Source: Malurus cyaneus samueli (Eukaryota; Chordata; Aves; Passeriformes; Maluridae). Taken from it: DNA of 64,000 nt. Positions within the stretch are counted from its first letter, which is position 1, and each line of letters begins with the position of its first letter. A program made the position numbers and the translations under genes. The stretch spans positions 12,049,030 to 12,113,029 of the forward strand of contig CM019238.1 of assembly GCA_009741485.1 (NCBI GenBank), written 5' to 3'. Positions 37,007-51,624 of this stretch are shown piece after piece. The notes beneath the pieces are model-generated. The model had not been told where the DNA came from, did not search any database, and worked only from the letters and a program-made list of their open reading frames with translations.

Positions 37007-40000
37007 TGTGGATTTTTCTCTTCCCTGAACTTCATGGCAAAACCCCTAATTTGTTGAGGGACCTTTTTTGGCAGCCTCCCGAGCAACCTGGTCACACTTA
37101 CATCCAATGATGTGTTTGTAACCCTTGCAGAGATATCCCATAAAAAATAAAAGCACCCCAAAACAATCAGGGGAAGATTTTCCAGAAGCTCACCCTTTGC
37201 ATGAAATTTGTGTTACATTTGCATCACTGCTTAGCCTTTCCAAATTCCCAGCTGCTTGGTAAAGCTTCAGCCCTAGACTGGTTTTTTTTCACTCTAATTT
37301 TCAAATGAAACCTCACCAAATTATTTGATATGGATGAGGTAAAGCAGAATGGCTTGAGAGGAGTAAAGGTTACAGACCCAACATCTCCCAGGAAACTTTT
37401 GCCACCTGTTTCACCTTTGTGCTCAACAACAGGAGAGATCCTTGCCAAACCAGACCCCATGAGCTCTCCAGCCACAATTGTAGCAGCACCAAATCCATCT
37501 CTAGAGGAGGTTACTAGGGCATTAGAATGCAAAAGACCATGATTTATGCATTTTGAACCGTGTTTTTGATTATTTTGGATAGCGAGCAAACCCTGAAAAT
37601 CATCTTTTACAGAAAACGTTAATTCTAGATGATCGTTTTCCCTTATAAAGAATGATTTACCTGTCTCTGTGGGGATGTACTTTCTGTACAATAGAGCACA
37701 TGTCTGTTCTGGTTCCTTACATATGAGGTACAGATCCCAGGCAAGCAGCTGTCCTGGGCTATTGTGGGGTTTCCATGACAAATGGGAATCTTTTACAGGC
37801 AGCTTTTCATTTTTTCTTCTGAAAGCCTCAATACACTGGCAGTTGTCAGAGTCCTGTGAACTTTCATACTTATTATGCCATCACCACTATAAATGCTTTC
37901 AAATCAACAACCAGCCAGATTTCCTCTCTATGACCAAGCAGGAAAATGAAGAGAAAAGACAGAAATTATTACATTACAGAATACCTTCTCCCCAGTCCCA
38001 CTTAGCAAACCCTTTGTAAAGTGATCTGAAAAGTTATTTACATTGGGATACATCTAAGGGGATGAATAAAAGCAAACGTTCCAAAAAGGGATCACAGCTG
38101 TTTCCTTTCTTATCCCTGCCTGTCTCTGCTCCTGAGCAATTGCCCTCATGCTGGTGTCAGGCGGGATCCTTACAAAATGGTGAGAAACACGCATTTTAAG
38201 TATTACCATAAATTAATTTTTATTAATTTTTAGCTTATTGCTTTCTCCAATTCCTGTTTGTCTTTGGAAAGGAGCGTCTTCGGTCTGTGCATGGACAAGG
38301 GCAGCTCATGGAGAACAGCCCTTTCTGTAGGAACAGATCCACTCCTGCACTGGCAACGACAGGAGGAACAGAATGAAAAGCAGGTCAGCATTGTAAGGGG
38401 AATGTTTTCCAGGAGTGTATTGCAGAGCTGTCCCACCACTGCTGACACAGGTTTACAGACACTCAAACGTGGTGGGATGCACAGCAAAAGGCTGGAATCA
38501 CAGCCTGAGTACATCAGAGTGCCAGGTGTCCACTTGGTGCATCTGGCACAGAAATCCTACGTCTGAAAATAACAAGTGATATTCAAAAGTCGAGTAAATT
38601 CACTATTTGTCTTTTCTCACGACTTCAAATTCTTCCTGTTAATTGCTCCATCTTTTCACAGTGCCTTTTCAAACCAGGATCAATGGCCCCGTCTGCTTGG
38701 CAGTGAGAAGTGGAGTCTCAGTCTTTGATGAGGACTTGAAGGGCTCCAAGACCTTCGATGGTCACTGATGGGAGATCACATTCAGGCAACCCCAGGGATC
38801 CCCCTGGTCTGGCAGCCTATGGATAAAATCTGTGAGAGTGTCTTAATATCCTCAAAAAATTGCCATGGTGAGTAATCCCCTGAGATTTGGTGCTGCCCTC
38901 ATAAACACAGGCTGTCCTTTTTTATATTTAAACATCAAAGGATGCCATTTGCTTTTAAAGTGATGTTTGGTGTTAATATTCTGCTCCTACAGACCAGTTG
39001 GATCCTGGGGACGACACAGTCATCTCAAAATAAAGGTCTGCCCTGCTGACTGATAGGCTTGAAAAATTGCAACAAATGCTGATGCACAGCTCATTTATAC
39101 GAGACACAACTGGTGGTGGAAAATGTTCTGTCCTGGAAATGTGCACATATGTTTTATTTCTACCTTCATTGAACAGAAGAAAGAATTTTGTATTCCTGTA
39201 GTTTTTATAACTCTTCCGTCACCCTGCTATAACTTGTGGCAAAACTTTAGCCTTGAGAAACTGAGGCGGGGGAGCTTTTATCAAGGGGGCTCCTTCATGC
39301 CACAGGTCCAACCAAGAGGCACTGCCAGGGCATAGGTTCAAATGGTGATGCAAAACTTGGAAAAACAGCAAATTTTATTACCCCTGTATTTGTGGGGCAG
39401 ACTGAGGATCTTTAATGGCTTTTGATGTCTTGGGGACAGAGCTGTCAGGGCTGTTTCTTGTCATCTCTGTGTCTTGCATAGCTTTTGGAGTTGTATGAGA
39501 GGAGATCACAGCAGAGAGAAAGGAAGATACAGACCACTCTGTTCTTAGCCTCTTGGCTAAACTCCAAGTATTTTAAGCATTTCTGCTAGGGGTCGATTCC
39601 CCCAGCGAGCCCCATAGCTCTCATCTCTGACAGCTGTAAATCAAAGACTGTTCACAGGAGATCAGCACATGCCAATATTGTTTTAGACTTTATGGCATGT
39701 GCACTTCATATATCGATAGCAACAGGCCATCTCTCCCTGCAAGCCCTTTAGTGCTCCTGTGATTGTGTTTTGATTTAGTGGACAGGAAAGAAAAGTACAA
39801 TGGAAGTCAGGAAAATGATTAAATGCAAAGATTTGTTCATCTTGTGAGACCCCTTGTAAATAATTTAGCACAGATCTTTAACAAGTCACACTCCAAAGGG
39901 AAAAAAGATCTTTAACAAGATTTCACACTCCAAAGGAAAAAGTAGGTCCACTTTAAACCCTGCTTTTCCAATTTGGATGTTTAAATCAGTACTGCAGTTT

Positions 40001-43000
40001 TTTAAAGCAGCCAGACTCTGTAGAAATTGCCATAGAGAGACAGATACAGAGTTCTGGTTGCCAAGTGTAAAGGAGAAAAATGTGAGAAACTCTATAACAG
40101 GCAAACATGGGGTAATCTCCCTTCCCCCAGAAGAGCTCGTCCAAGCCTTGGAGACAAGTTAAAATATTAAATCAAGAGGCTTTGCCCTTCCCAAACCACT
40201 GTTCACTTGAACTCTGTGGTGATGGTTTTCTCCACAGGAAGATCCTGCAAAGCTTTTGATAATTTTATGGGAACACCTCATTGCATATTTTAAGAATTCC
40301 CTTTACCATCTCTCTCCCAGAGCCTCTCCAGTAAAATAAAGCTGGAGACATCCCATCCCGAGGCCATTGGGTATCTGCCCACGTGGAGCAGCATCCACTG
40401 GCACCGCTGCTCCAGGGCACGGGCGAGGCTCGTGTGGGGAGCGTGGATCCCTCCCCAGGAGACACCTGATTCCCAGGGAAGGGAGCACAGGGCAATTAGT
40501 CACTGTAAAACACTCTAACGAGGCTAAAGAATTAGGAATTGCCCAGGCTCCAATAAAACCCAGCGCTTTATATGACTTGAGATGCAGTTGGAGGAATCTG
40601 GCTAATCTTTTACTCTCCTAGTAAATCATTCATTGAGGCCATCTGTGAAATATGAGAAGAGCAGCTTCAACCCAAGATTCCCGCTTAGCAAAGCTCTTAC
40701 TGGCTTGGCCGGAAAGAAGCTTTCCTGATAAAGTTGATAGCTGCTCCAAGCCCTCATGATTTCCAGCGGCAGTAATCCTGCTGGGGAGATTAGAGAAGCA
40801 GCCCTTGAAAGTCCTGAAGTACAGCCACACATTACAGCAAAATTCAAGGGAACAAAAAATGATGAAATCTGTAGCACTCACCGGGGCCTGGCTCTGATGT
40901 GCTCCTAAGTGCTCTCAGGTCTGGTGGTGTCTGCAGACAGGTCTGACCAGCAGCCCCCAAACAGGTCACAGCCTCTCTGGACAGGGAGCATTTATGGAAC
41001 TCTGGGAGAGCATCAAGGAAAAAATCCAGTGCCTTGATAGTCAAAATTAAACTGGGGTTTTCTACAAGGAAAAATGTGGATGCCCATCTGGAATGTGATC
41101 TTCAGCTCTCACAGCTGAACCCAGAACCCAAAATTCCCTGCTTCAGTAAAGTTCATGCCTGAATCAAATGAATACAGTGTAAAGTCATGTAATAATTCAT
41201 CCAAACCCCCCCTACCAACTCCACACACCAGGCTGCCTGTCTGTCTCCTCTACCCAGAGCTGACAACTTTTTAAGAAGCAGTCAGTCTTTCTCCACAGGC
41301 ATTGCTACTAACCTGGGAATAGAAAAAAGTCCTTGGGCAATTATTTCGTAGGGCAAAATAAATGAAATTTTAGCTTACAAGAGAAATGGGCTGAGTACCC
41401 AACCAGAGTGTTCAAGGACAATCCACCTCCTCTGGGAATTAAGACAATACAGATTTTTAAGACTTTTTTTTTAATATATCTTCTAGCTTCTAAACTCTTA
41501 GGATCTGCAATTCCCAGGTGACTCCACAGCTAGTAGGAACAGAGAGTTTCAAAGTGAAACACGAGATGCATCAGCTCCTAGAGCCAAGTGCTTGAAGTTA
41601 AGCGAAGCAAAGATCCAAATAGGAGACAAAATAAGAGCCCAGCAGGGCTGGAGGCACAAGCCTAGAGTCTTACCTCGTGCTGGACTCTCAGAGAAGGCAA
41701 GGTTTGCACACCAGGAGGCCGAGCACATCCCACCTTTGAACTCTCATCAAATCCCTGCTGTGTAAATCCAGACATTTATATTGTGTTTGTTAGCCCTGTA
41801 AAATGCAACCACGGAAGGGAAAATCCACCCCCTCCTGCCCTGTGCTTAGGCTGAGTAAAAACCTGATTGAGGGTTGGAGTCTTGGTCCAAATTACAGCCC
41901 TTTTGATGGTTGAGGAAATTTGGGGAAGTGATGACGTCTTGGAGCAGAATGGCAGACAAACAGCAGGAGCTGCAGTTCCGGGAAGACAAAAATCCTCTTT
42001 ACCATGCGAACTTTAACCAAAGCTTGGCGTGATAATCCCTCCGTGCTGTGGTTTGCACGATTTTAACTTTTCTTTCTGTTTTTCTTGGCTATCTGGTGTT
42101 TTCTCCACTCACCTTGGGGTCAGTAACCATGTAGAATACATCAAATTTTCTGCCTTCTCCCTCAAATCTCCTCAGATCTAAGTGAAACAACATCTCATTG
42201 ACCATTACCCTGACAAGCTTATTAGTGATGCGTTTTCTGCTGTGGAGAGAAACAGGTCAAGACAAGTAAGACTGGAAGCTGTTTAATTTTGGTTTTAAAA
42301 GTGAAGGGTTCTTCACCAGCCAGGACTCATGTGGTTCAGCAGAAAGCTGTCCAGGCCTCCCAAGCACAGCCAGACTGGTGCATCCTCCACCTTACAAATC
42401 ACACACAATGAAGGCTGCAGAGGCATCTGTTATAAATCCTCTTCTCTGGGTGAGGGCAGGAAGCACAACTTTCACAAGACTCTCTTAAATTGGAGAAAGT
42501 CATCCAGGCCTTTTCTTTGGAAGTGCTGCACCCCTCCTGGAGCCCTTTGTGATCTAAGTTGTTTAGAAAGTAAATGAAACAGAGTGAGCCAGAGAAACAG
42601 TAATGGTTATTTCTCCAAGAAAGAAAAGCTTAATTTTACCATGGGGATCTTGCCTCTGCCATGACCCCTCCAACAGCTCGCAGGAACACAGGAGGAATTA
42701 ACCAGCAGTGAGGACTGGTTCATCTTGCAGATCTGTAAAGATTTTTATCTTAGTTCTTAACAGCAATCTCCTCAACCCTGAAAAAAACACAAACCAAAAA
42801 AAACCCAAACTCAAATATACAGCACCTAGTCCTCAGCTAGTAACACTCAGCTTCTCTGTAGCTTGTAGCACCCTCCTTTTTCCATCTAACCAAGAAGAAC
42901 TAGGGCTTGTAACCTCTTTGGAGACTTCCCTGGGCTGCAGCTGAGGTGGTCAATGTACCAAGAGCAGTGAACATTGCATGGGCAGCAACTCTGGAGGAGC

Positions 43001-44284
43001 TGGTCCCAGGGAAGGCAAGAGGAAAGGGAGCAGGGTGAGGATTACCAGGCTCAAAACCATTTGTGTTTGCTCAGGGTTGGTATCTGTGCAGCTGGCTGGT
43101 AAATGAGATCAACAGGATTCTTCCATCTAATCTAAGTGAGCAGTTGGGTTTTATTCAAGTAATTCTTCTAAGGGATAATAATGTCTTATTATGACTAGAA
43201 GGCTTATTACTAGAATTTTGTACTAAATTCAATAACCTGAACTCACCATATATTGTCCCTCTTGTGGGAGCTTCAGCAGTTTGAGGAGCCCCAGAGTTGC
43301 GTGATCATCTCTAAAACCTTCTCCCCTAAGTTCCAACTTTGGAGAACAAGTTGTTCATCATATGCTGAATTCAGCCTTGGAGTAACTCCAGTGAAAACAA
43401 AAGGAGTAACAACAGGAATGGATTAGGCCCAATTGCTTTCACATTTCTCCAACTTGAATTTTCAATTCCAATACTAAAGGAGGAGTAAAAAGAACCCCGA
43501 CCCAACTCATGGCACAGAGACAAATACACTCCAAAGCATAAGTCTGCTTGTGATGTGACCTCGTGTCCTTTAGAAAGTGCACCAAGGAGGGCTTCCCAAA
43601 GCCTACCTAGGAAAAAACTGCTGTCATCTGGCAGGAGCAATATATATTCCTGCTTCTGCCACTGTATTGTATCAATTTTTGCACAGAATGGTCAAAACCT
43701 GCAGTTCTGGGCTGCTACACTTGTGGCTACTGACCTTACACATGTCTGAAAAAAAATAGTATCTGCCAAGCTGAGTTATAGAGTCATGAGGATTTAATTT
43801 CACTTCATAAAAACACACTGAGCAATATTAAACAGAGTGTTTTTTGCACCAGTCCCATTTTCCAGAGGGAGCTGAGCTCAGTTCAGGAGAGGGCACAGTC
43901 TCACCTACAAACCCTCATCTGATAGATCATCACCTTGGCATATCTCTGGTTAAAACAGATGTGAACAAGAAGAGAGGAAGTGGAATAAGGATGGAGACAC
44001 AGAACCCCAAGCTCCCCTGCTGACTGTTGAGCCTTGCTTTCTTGCAGAGCTTGTTGCACCACTCACTCATTAGCTTTTAAGTAAGTTCCCTCTAACTTTG
44101 ACCTGCTATTTCCTGCCAGGCCTGATGAGCCATGAGTGCAGAGTCGCTTCCTCTGGGCCAGTTCCTCAGAGCACACTTCCAGTGGCTGCCACATGAAGTT
44201 AGCTGAAAAAAAAAAATGTAGCTCTTGTTTTCACTGGAGTTATTCCCAGTGAAATTCCCAGGCTATTCCAGTGTGTTATAAAAG

Positions 44285-44400
44285 GGGCAACACGATTATC
44301 CAGTGATCAAAGAGCTAAACTGCAAGTCAGAAGTCCTGGGTTTGATTTCTAACTGATATTCAACCAACACTAACCATATGCCCTCTCTGTGTCTCCACAC
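44285..44400 (+). mobile_element. MIR-like tRNA-derived SINE fragment
   Basis: The segment contains aactgcaagtcagaagtcc followed by tgggtttgatttct (box-B-like at 44338-44349) and, 45 nt later, gccctctctgtgtctcc. The order and spacing match the tRNA-related part and core of MIR-class SINEs (ggaagtcaggagacctgggttc ... acctctctgtgcctc). It is old and diverged. No poly(A) tail or target duplication is visible. Confidence 0.5.
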
Positions 44401-47400
44401 ACTCACTTGAGGATTTCAATAATGATGACACTCAAAGCTACTCCTAAACAAATAAGAAGTTTATGAAGCATCGCAGAAGCACAAAAATATTGAGACCACG
44501 TTTGACCCGTGAGCTTTCCAAAGTAAGTGCAGAGCTTTGTCCAACTGACAGGCTGGAAGTGGAGGAGTGGGGCTCCGCTGCTATCTAGCTCAGAAATCAC
44601 TGCACATTGTTTGCAAACTTATCAGGAGTGACTTGAATTGTGAATTAGCTTCAGCGAGGCAGCTGGCAGGCTGCTGAGGCATACAATGCCTGCTGAATCT
44701 GCACTTCCTGCTGGAGACGTGCGAAGGAGAAGGCAAACTATGAAAGAGCAGAGGAGCCGCTCCCAGCTCCAGTCAAAACTACGTGCAGCACAGGCACAAC
44801 AAGGCCACTCACTGGTCCAGGGGCCAAACCAGAATTCCCAACAGCAGCAGTGCTGATTGTACTCAGCCCCAGCACAGCACTTGCTGTGGAGGGATCTAAA
44901 AGCCCTTTGGGAAGATTATGAGGCTCCCCCACGTTCCCCCAGCTCCTTTCCAGGCTGGGTAAGGTCGCAGAGCTGGAGGGCAGCAGTTGGACTGTCCCAG
45001 CCCACCCCGTGACCCTGCAGGCAGCTCTCACACACAGCCCTGGATGGTGCTGCCCAGTTTTACACCTTGCTTTTCTGTAAATAACCCAAACCCTGTCAAA
45101 AGCAGCAGCAGACACCGAGACACGCTCTGGCCATCCTTACCCACACACTCACCTGGACAGGGCACCGGAGCTCAGCTCCATGGCTGGATGTTCTCCGTGC
45201 AGGCAGACACTCCCCGTGTGCTGCAGGGCACAGAGATGGAGCTGCTCTGCATTCCCCAAGATCCAGGTCTGTGTGTGCCCACTCGCAGAAATAACAGGAA
45301 GATGTTTCCTGTGTGCGGTCTGAGGGAGCACTGCAGCATCAGCACTCGGGATCAAACCCAGCTTGGACGCTGCAATCCACTAAACTCAGCCGAAATGTCC
45401 CACAGCAGGCTCCTGAAAGGCTGCACGGGGCTGGGAAAAGAGCCAGCGTGCAGTGCTCCCCTAGGAAAACTCTCTCGCTGTGAGCAGGGCCTGCTCATTC
45501 ATTTCAGGTTCTCAGTAAAATTGATCTAAGTCCCCTATAGCACGGGATTGTGTTATCCTTAGAACCAAAGAGAATCTATTTTTAATCGATTTTAGGGCTA
45601 TTAGCAGGAAGAAGACCAAACCCCCACGGTGGGAAGTTAGTGTTGACTCTGAAAGGGAGAGGTCGTGTTGTGAGTGAAAAGGAAGAAAACATCAGAAGTT
45701 TCTAGCAACAGGAGCTGGAGGGTGAGTGCCGTTCAGAGCCCTTCAGGCGGTGTTACCACTGCTCACCCAGCACCGTCCTGTGCTTTGCAAGCCACGAGAC
45801 GCCATCCCGTGGCCGTCCAGATCCCCACAAACTTCCCGCAGCCGGTCCGGAGCTCCAGCACAGCCAGGGATGCGCTGCTCGCCGGCGCTGGTGCTCGCTC
45901 TGAGTCCTTCCCGCTCCATGTCATTTGCTGCTGATGCAAAGCAAGGCTGGAAAAGCTCTGTTACTCCCCGCAAAAACACCCGCAGAGGTGCAGGCTGTAG
46001 GATGTGGCTGTGGCAGGTTGCTGCTGGTTTTAACTGCACCACAACCATTCTCGCTAGGCTTTTGCCTTGTGCTGGCACCAGGGATAACCCCGAGACGCCG
46101 CAGGAAAATCATCGCTTTCTCCGCACCGAGTGCGTGCTGCAGCCTCCTGCCGTGCCATCCCTTCGTGCTGGGTGACATCGCTCGGTTATGGGGCTTTATC
46201 TACAGTTCTTTGTCCCAAAAGAGAGTTCCTGTGCTTTCCCTCAGTGCCCAGAGGTTCTGGAGCATCCTTATCCTCTCCCACACCCTTAATTCCCCTTTCA
46301 CTCCCTCTCTGTCCCCGTGAAGAGTTTTGCCCACGTCTGGGACACATTTGACAGAAGCTGATAATCCTGTGCACTAACTTTTCAGCTAAAGACACAAAGC
46401 TGAGCTTCCAGCCTTGCTTTGGCTGTCCCACAAACACAGCCACACTCTTTAGGGCTGATGCAAACTCGGTGTGAAGGGGGCAGGGGGGAAGCTGTGCAAT
46501 CCCACACAAAATCAGCCTCCCTCCATACCCCCCTACCCATGCTCCTTTCATTGCTCAGCTGCTGGGTTTTAATACAGGAGGGGGGAAAAAAAGGGAAAAA
46601 GAGAAAAAGAAGTGACCAGCAGCAAAAAGAGTCTTCAAAAGGCAAATGTTTCCTATTAGAGCTCTAGTTCTTTCAGGGCCTTTGATGTTGCTTCTCCCAC
46701 ACAAAGCTGTTTCTTTCACAGTCTGCTCTTGCACACGAACAAGATTTTACACGTACTCTACGTAGCACATCCTCAACTCTTATTCAAAGCACATTTGTCC
46801 CAACTCACTGTATTTTGTAACATTTTTCAAACCAGTACTTATACATTATAGGCACAGAGGCATTTTTATTCTAGTTCCCCCTTTTCACATTTATTTTTCT
46901 TCCAAATTCTTGGAGGCTCGGGTCATAAACAGGGAAGTGTTGACCCTTAACCAGGGTTGAGAGAGAGAGCTGTTAAGTTCATAGCAGTAGCTGAATTTTT
47001 CCAAAATTTTAGGGGCTTGTAGAGCTTTTTCAGTGGCTAGTCCTAACATTTATATCTAGATTCTGGACTGGTTAACTTCCATTACATTCTTTATTCTACT
47101 TGGGCTCACCATTTTTAGTATCACCTGCTTCCTACCTGCTGATCACAAACAGTAACTTCTGCATATTGAAAAAATTGCTGAGCACACATTGCATTGCTAA
47201 ACCATTACAGTTCTCATGACAAATTTAAATTGCAAATTATTTGGGGGAAGAAAAATATTTTTGTTCTAGCACAATAGGGTTTTCGTAATCTGTTATAAAC
47301 TATCCAAACACAAATAATAGCTGCGTCCTTCTGCCAACTTGCTCAACTTTGGTGCAAGTTCAAAAGTGGTGGCAGAATGCAGGAGGTTTCTTTAGGTAAT

Positions 47401-50400
47401 GCAAAGGTTAAACTACAGCATCTGAAAAAACAACCTCATATCATTGTCTTCAAGTTTCATTTTACTCATGTTGTTAAACAGGACTTACTTCTGCATAAAC
47501 TATATACAAATGCCTTGCAGAATCAAAACACTATGGATAATTCTTCCAGAAAACATTGCATTATCTGAAAAAATCAAAAATCCCAAACTCTGTAGCACCA
47601 CAGATGAGAGACAGGCAGGAGTCCACCAGGAATTTTACCACAGCCATTCAGTAAGACAGGCAACCTGTAGTAATTAAGAGTAAATAATAATTGTGTTCGT
47701 ATAAAAGGTAATAAAATTTATGGCCCTCAGAAATAAGCTAAGGGAGAACGAGAGTGTTAGAATTCTTGTACAGCATAAGATGATGATTTTTGGACAGACA
47801 AGAAGAGCTTGATGGCCTGGAGTCACTGACTGGCCTGTTGAATCACAGGAACTGTTACTGCAAAGTCATTCAGACACTAAGAGAGACCTGGCCTGGTTGG
47901 TTAGAGATGGACAAAACCTGTGGTCTTCCTATAACAAATTCTTACTTTACAGTAAGATTTTGGAGGTGGAAGCACATTGGGTTTTGTTGCTGTTACTAAA
48001 AATATGCTTAAAAGACCTGTGTTTAAAGGAGCCTGGTATCCAACCAGCCAAATCAGTTCACTAAAAATAGGCATTTCTTTGTTCTGTGTTTTCAGGTCTC
48101 ATTTCTTTTAAACCCCCACAATCTTTTGTGTTCATCCAAGCTAACATGCATTCTTTGTTAATAGCAAGAGCCCACCTCCTCCCCATCTCCAAACTTTATA
48201 ATGCAAGAACAACAAACCAAATTGCTCCACGTTTAAAAAGAAAACGCTGGCCCTGGCATGATAATCAGAGGCAAGACTCAAACCAAAAGGCTTTAAGATC
48301 TAAGAGCAAGTAATAAAAAGCAGCTTGAATGCAAAAAGGGTTTGGATTGAAACAAGAGACTTCCTCCAAGTGTCCAGTCCACTCTAAAGGAATAAAGGGA
48401 TAGCCTTGAGGTGCAGGGACCCTTTACAGTGGCTTCTGAGCCTTTGCATTTATGGGAAGGGCAGCCCTGTCCTACAGCAGGAAGCAAAACCCAGCTGCCA
48501 CCCTTAAACCAGCTCTGCAGCATAATTACTCCCTGAGAAAACAAACTTGCCCTAAAACAACATTTATTTCTGATTTTAGCCTGACAACAAAGGTCCTTGT
48601 GGGGAGTTAGATAACCAGCCCTTAGGGAAACCCAAACAGCAAATCCCTGCCCTCCCCAAAACCAGCTGGTACTGAGACAATGCTACTACAATTCTAATGG
48701 GCAAGCACAGCTCACTCTTTTTGGGGTGGATTAAGCACAAGAGCCCTGGACTCGCACACAAGGAGCCTTTTCCTCTAAGCCGGAAAAGGGCAGACCACCA
48801 TGAAGTCTCAGTTTTCTGAAAAATGCATTTTTGCTTTAAAAATTAGCTGGGTAAGATTAATTCAAGGCAAAAACTCTTCACTTATAGTCAGAGGAGCAAG
48901 TCACTACTTCCTTCTCACTGGGTCTTCTGGTACCTCCAGTGACCCACCTTACACTGAATTTGCTAAGGATTATTTAACAGGCCTCAAGAGAGACCGAAAT
49001 ACAGAATGATAAGCAAAGTCCCTTTCCATCTACTATGGACAGCTGCCATTCATATAATAGCCTTGGAATACAAGGGGCAGCTTGTACAGCTCCAAAAATA
49101 TTCCTTGGCCTTTACTCCAAAAAAGCAAATGCAACAGGCCCATGACTTCATGAAATTCTTGAACCCATGTTAATGCAAAGCTTTTTTATTATGAAGTTAC
49201 CAGGAAAATTATATGCAGATGAAATTCCTTCCAGGAAAAACAAGTTCCCATCTTTGTTGTCACACAATGTATAACAGGGTCTACAGATAAGAATGTGAAT
49301 ATTTGCAAAAAATTATTTCCCTGGGCCTGTCTCTTGTATTTGTGCACCAGAACCTGAGCTGCCTGAGCATGCTCAAGTTCACCTCTGCAGACAGCCCCGA
49401 ATATGGACCTGCCTGGAGAAACATGCCGAGCTAAAGCCTTGCATTTAAAATGTTTTTAGCATTTTGAGTTGTTAAAAGGAGTTCTCCATTTTTATCATGA
49501 CTTACAAAATGAAAAATAATAAAAAAAAATCCTGCTTTAGTGTTTTTATGCAGTATAGAATTCCTTGTGCCTTTCAAGTATGAATTTTCCAATAAAGTCT
49601 GCAGGACTCAGATTTACATCCTCACCCACTGACAGTTTAATTACTTTCATTGTAGGAGAAAGTATTTAATCACATACAGTCAAAAAAACAGCCCCTTAAA
49701 TACAGGCTTTTGGGCCCATGATCCCCCAATTTGAAATTCAATGAAGGAGAATGAAACATGCACACTGTGATCCATTTCCTGATGCAGAACACTTGATACT
49801 ATCAAAACATAGAGTTGCACAGCTGACACACACATTTTTCTAAACCATTGGTAAAACCCTTCCAGCAGTTTAAGCCCATGAAATGAGGATTCAGCGTGGT
49901 CTGAGTTATGATCTAACGGAGTGCCAGTCAATGAGCCACACAAAGATCATTGCTGCAATGCTGTGCTAATTAACATATTCAAAATAGCCCATTTAAAATG
50001 CTGCTTGAATTACACAGGTATTTTAACTTAATTCTCAACTATTACAACATTAAAGGTAACTCATCCCTGTGATTCTCAGCAATAGATATGCACTAATGAT
50101 CCCTTCTAAAAAGAAGGAAATGGAGGAAAAGACAGGAATTCTGACACTCATCATAGCAATTCAGCAGAAAAAAGTCTGGTGAAGTCATAAAAACCAGTTG
50201 TTAAAAGTCAGTTGTTACACATTAAAGCTGACCACCAGCACCAGTTGGCCTTCCTTCCCAACTGGTATCTAATTCCCCAGACACAAATCCAGAAATGCAA
50301 CTTTTACTCAGTTTTAGTCAGAGTGTGCTACACTGTCAAACAATCCTCTAAGCAGTGGCAAATCAAATGCAGGAGAGTGCAATTATCAATGATCAGCACA

Positions 50401-51114
50401 TTAGAAAACTTTGTTTCAAAATGAACAAGTTGTGTTAGGAGCGGCAAAGAGAACCTGGGCCTGCCTTGGGCCTACTACACAGTGACACCCATTCGTTCTG
50501 AAACACCAGACACAGCGTGTGTGTGCATTACATATATATTTTATAAAAGAGAAGTGTCTTTTACAAGACATTCTAAGAGTGGGGAATAGCCAGAACACTA
50601 CAAAAGACTGCTGTAACAAGAGTGACTATTTGTGCGCTCGCTTTATGCAGCTTACATTCGAATGTTTACAGAGGCCAGCACTCAGATAAGACTCTCCACT
50701 AACAAACAAATCTGGAATACAACAATTGTACAGGTAATCAGCCAAAATTAAGCAATAGCTATGCTCTTCTCAGGTTTAAGAAAGCATGCAACAGGTTTCC
50801 CCCTCCTGCCACCCCTCATTCAGATTTCTAAATCACAGTACCAGTAAAAGCAAGGCAGAAGTAAACTGGGGCACAAGTAACAGGGTTGGATTTTATCACA
50901 GACTCTTTATCAATATTTTGCAAATGGAAAAGCAGCCCTCTTTAAGCACCAAGAAGGCAGAGAAGATACAGGCATGAATAAAAAAATAATTAAGCAACTT
51001 AAGACATCAAAAATTCAAGAAATAGCACTGTGCATATACAAACAAAATTAACATTCAATACTGTAGAGCTCATTTAAAAATGGCACCAATGGACAATATT
51101 TTACAATATGCACA

Positions 51115-51120
51115 TTTATT
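51115..51120 (-). terminator. Candidate distal PABIR2 poly(A) signal
   Basis: tttatt on the plus strand gives AATAAA on the minus strand, about 1.8 kb after the stop codon. The minus strand becomes U/GU-rich 50-80 nt further on. Confidence 0.4.
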
Positions 51121-51618
51121 TGAAGTGGGGAACTAATGCTCCACAGGTGGAAATGGTAATACAAATAACAGTGCCATTGTTGGCCCATTCTGGTACTTCT
51201 TACAATTTAATGGGAACACCTTTAAAAATAATCTGGTATGTACACGTCTTCTGGATACCCAACGGCTTCTGCGGAACAGAAAAAACTATGGTTCTCCCTC
51301 TCCCCTTTTAGCCAGACAGTATTGCCAGAGATTGTGCTCACATCTAAAGCACATAATCTTACTTTAAATTCAGTGCTATTTTCTTTCAGAAAAATCACAA
51401 GTTGTACTTTTAGGTAACAAAAGCATTTATGTTACAAACATTCAAAAATGGAAGCTTATGATTCTGGCAGACAATGTTGCGTATTAAATACAAACCAGCC
51501 AGCAATTACTGAACATAAAAAACTTATTCAATCATAAAAAAATACTATAATTCATCACCACAGACTTTTTACAGAGTTATAAATAATAAATAGCATAACA
51601 CAGTAGATTACAAACGGA

Positions 51619-51624
51619 TTTATT
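51619..51624 (-). terminator. Candidate proximal PABIR2 poly(A) signal
   Basis: A canonical AATAAA on the minus strand lies about 1.3 kb after the PABIR2 stop. It could give a shorter 3' UTR. Confidence 0.3.

Noticed and set aside
39541..39580. U2 snRNA-like segment (gcctcttggctaaactccaag resembles the U2 5' end)
   Set aside because: Similarity is confined to about 27 nt with several mismatches and does not continue into the rest of U2. The core is self-complementary and could match by chance.
44738..45115. 125-codon minus-strand open frame
   Set aside because: No recognisable domain, no splice partners, and GC-richer local composition explains it.
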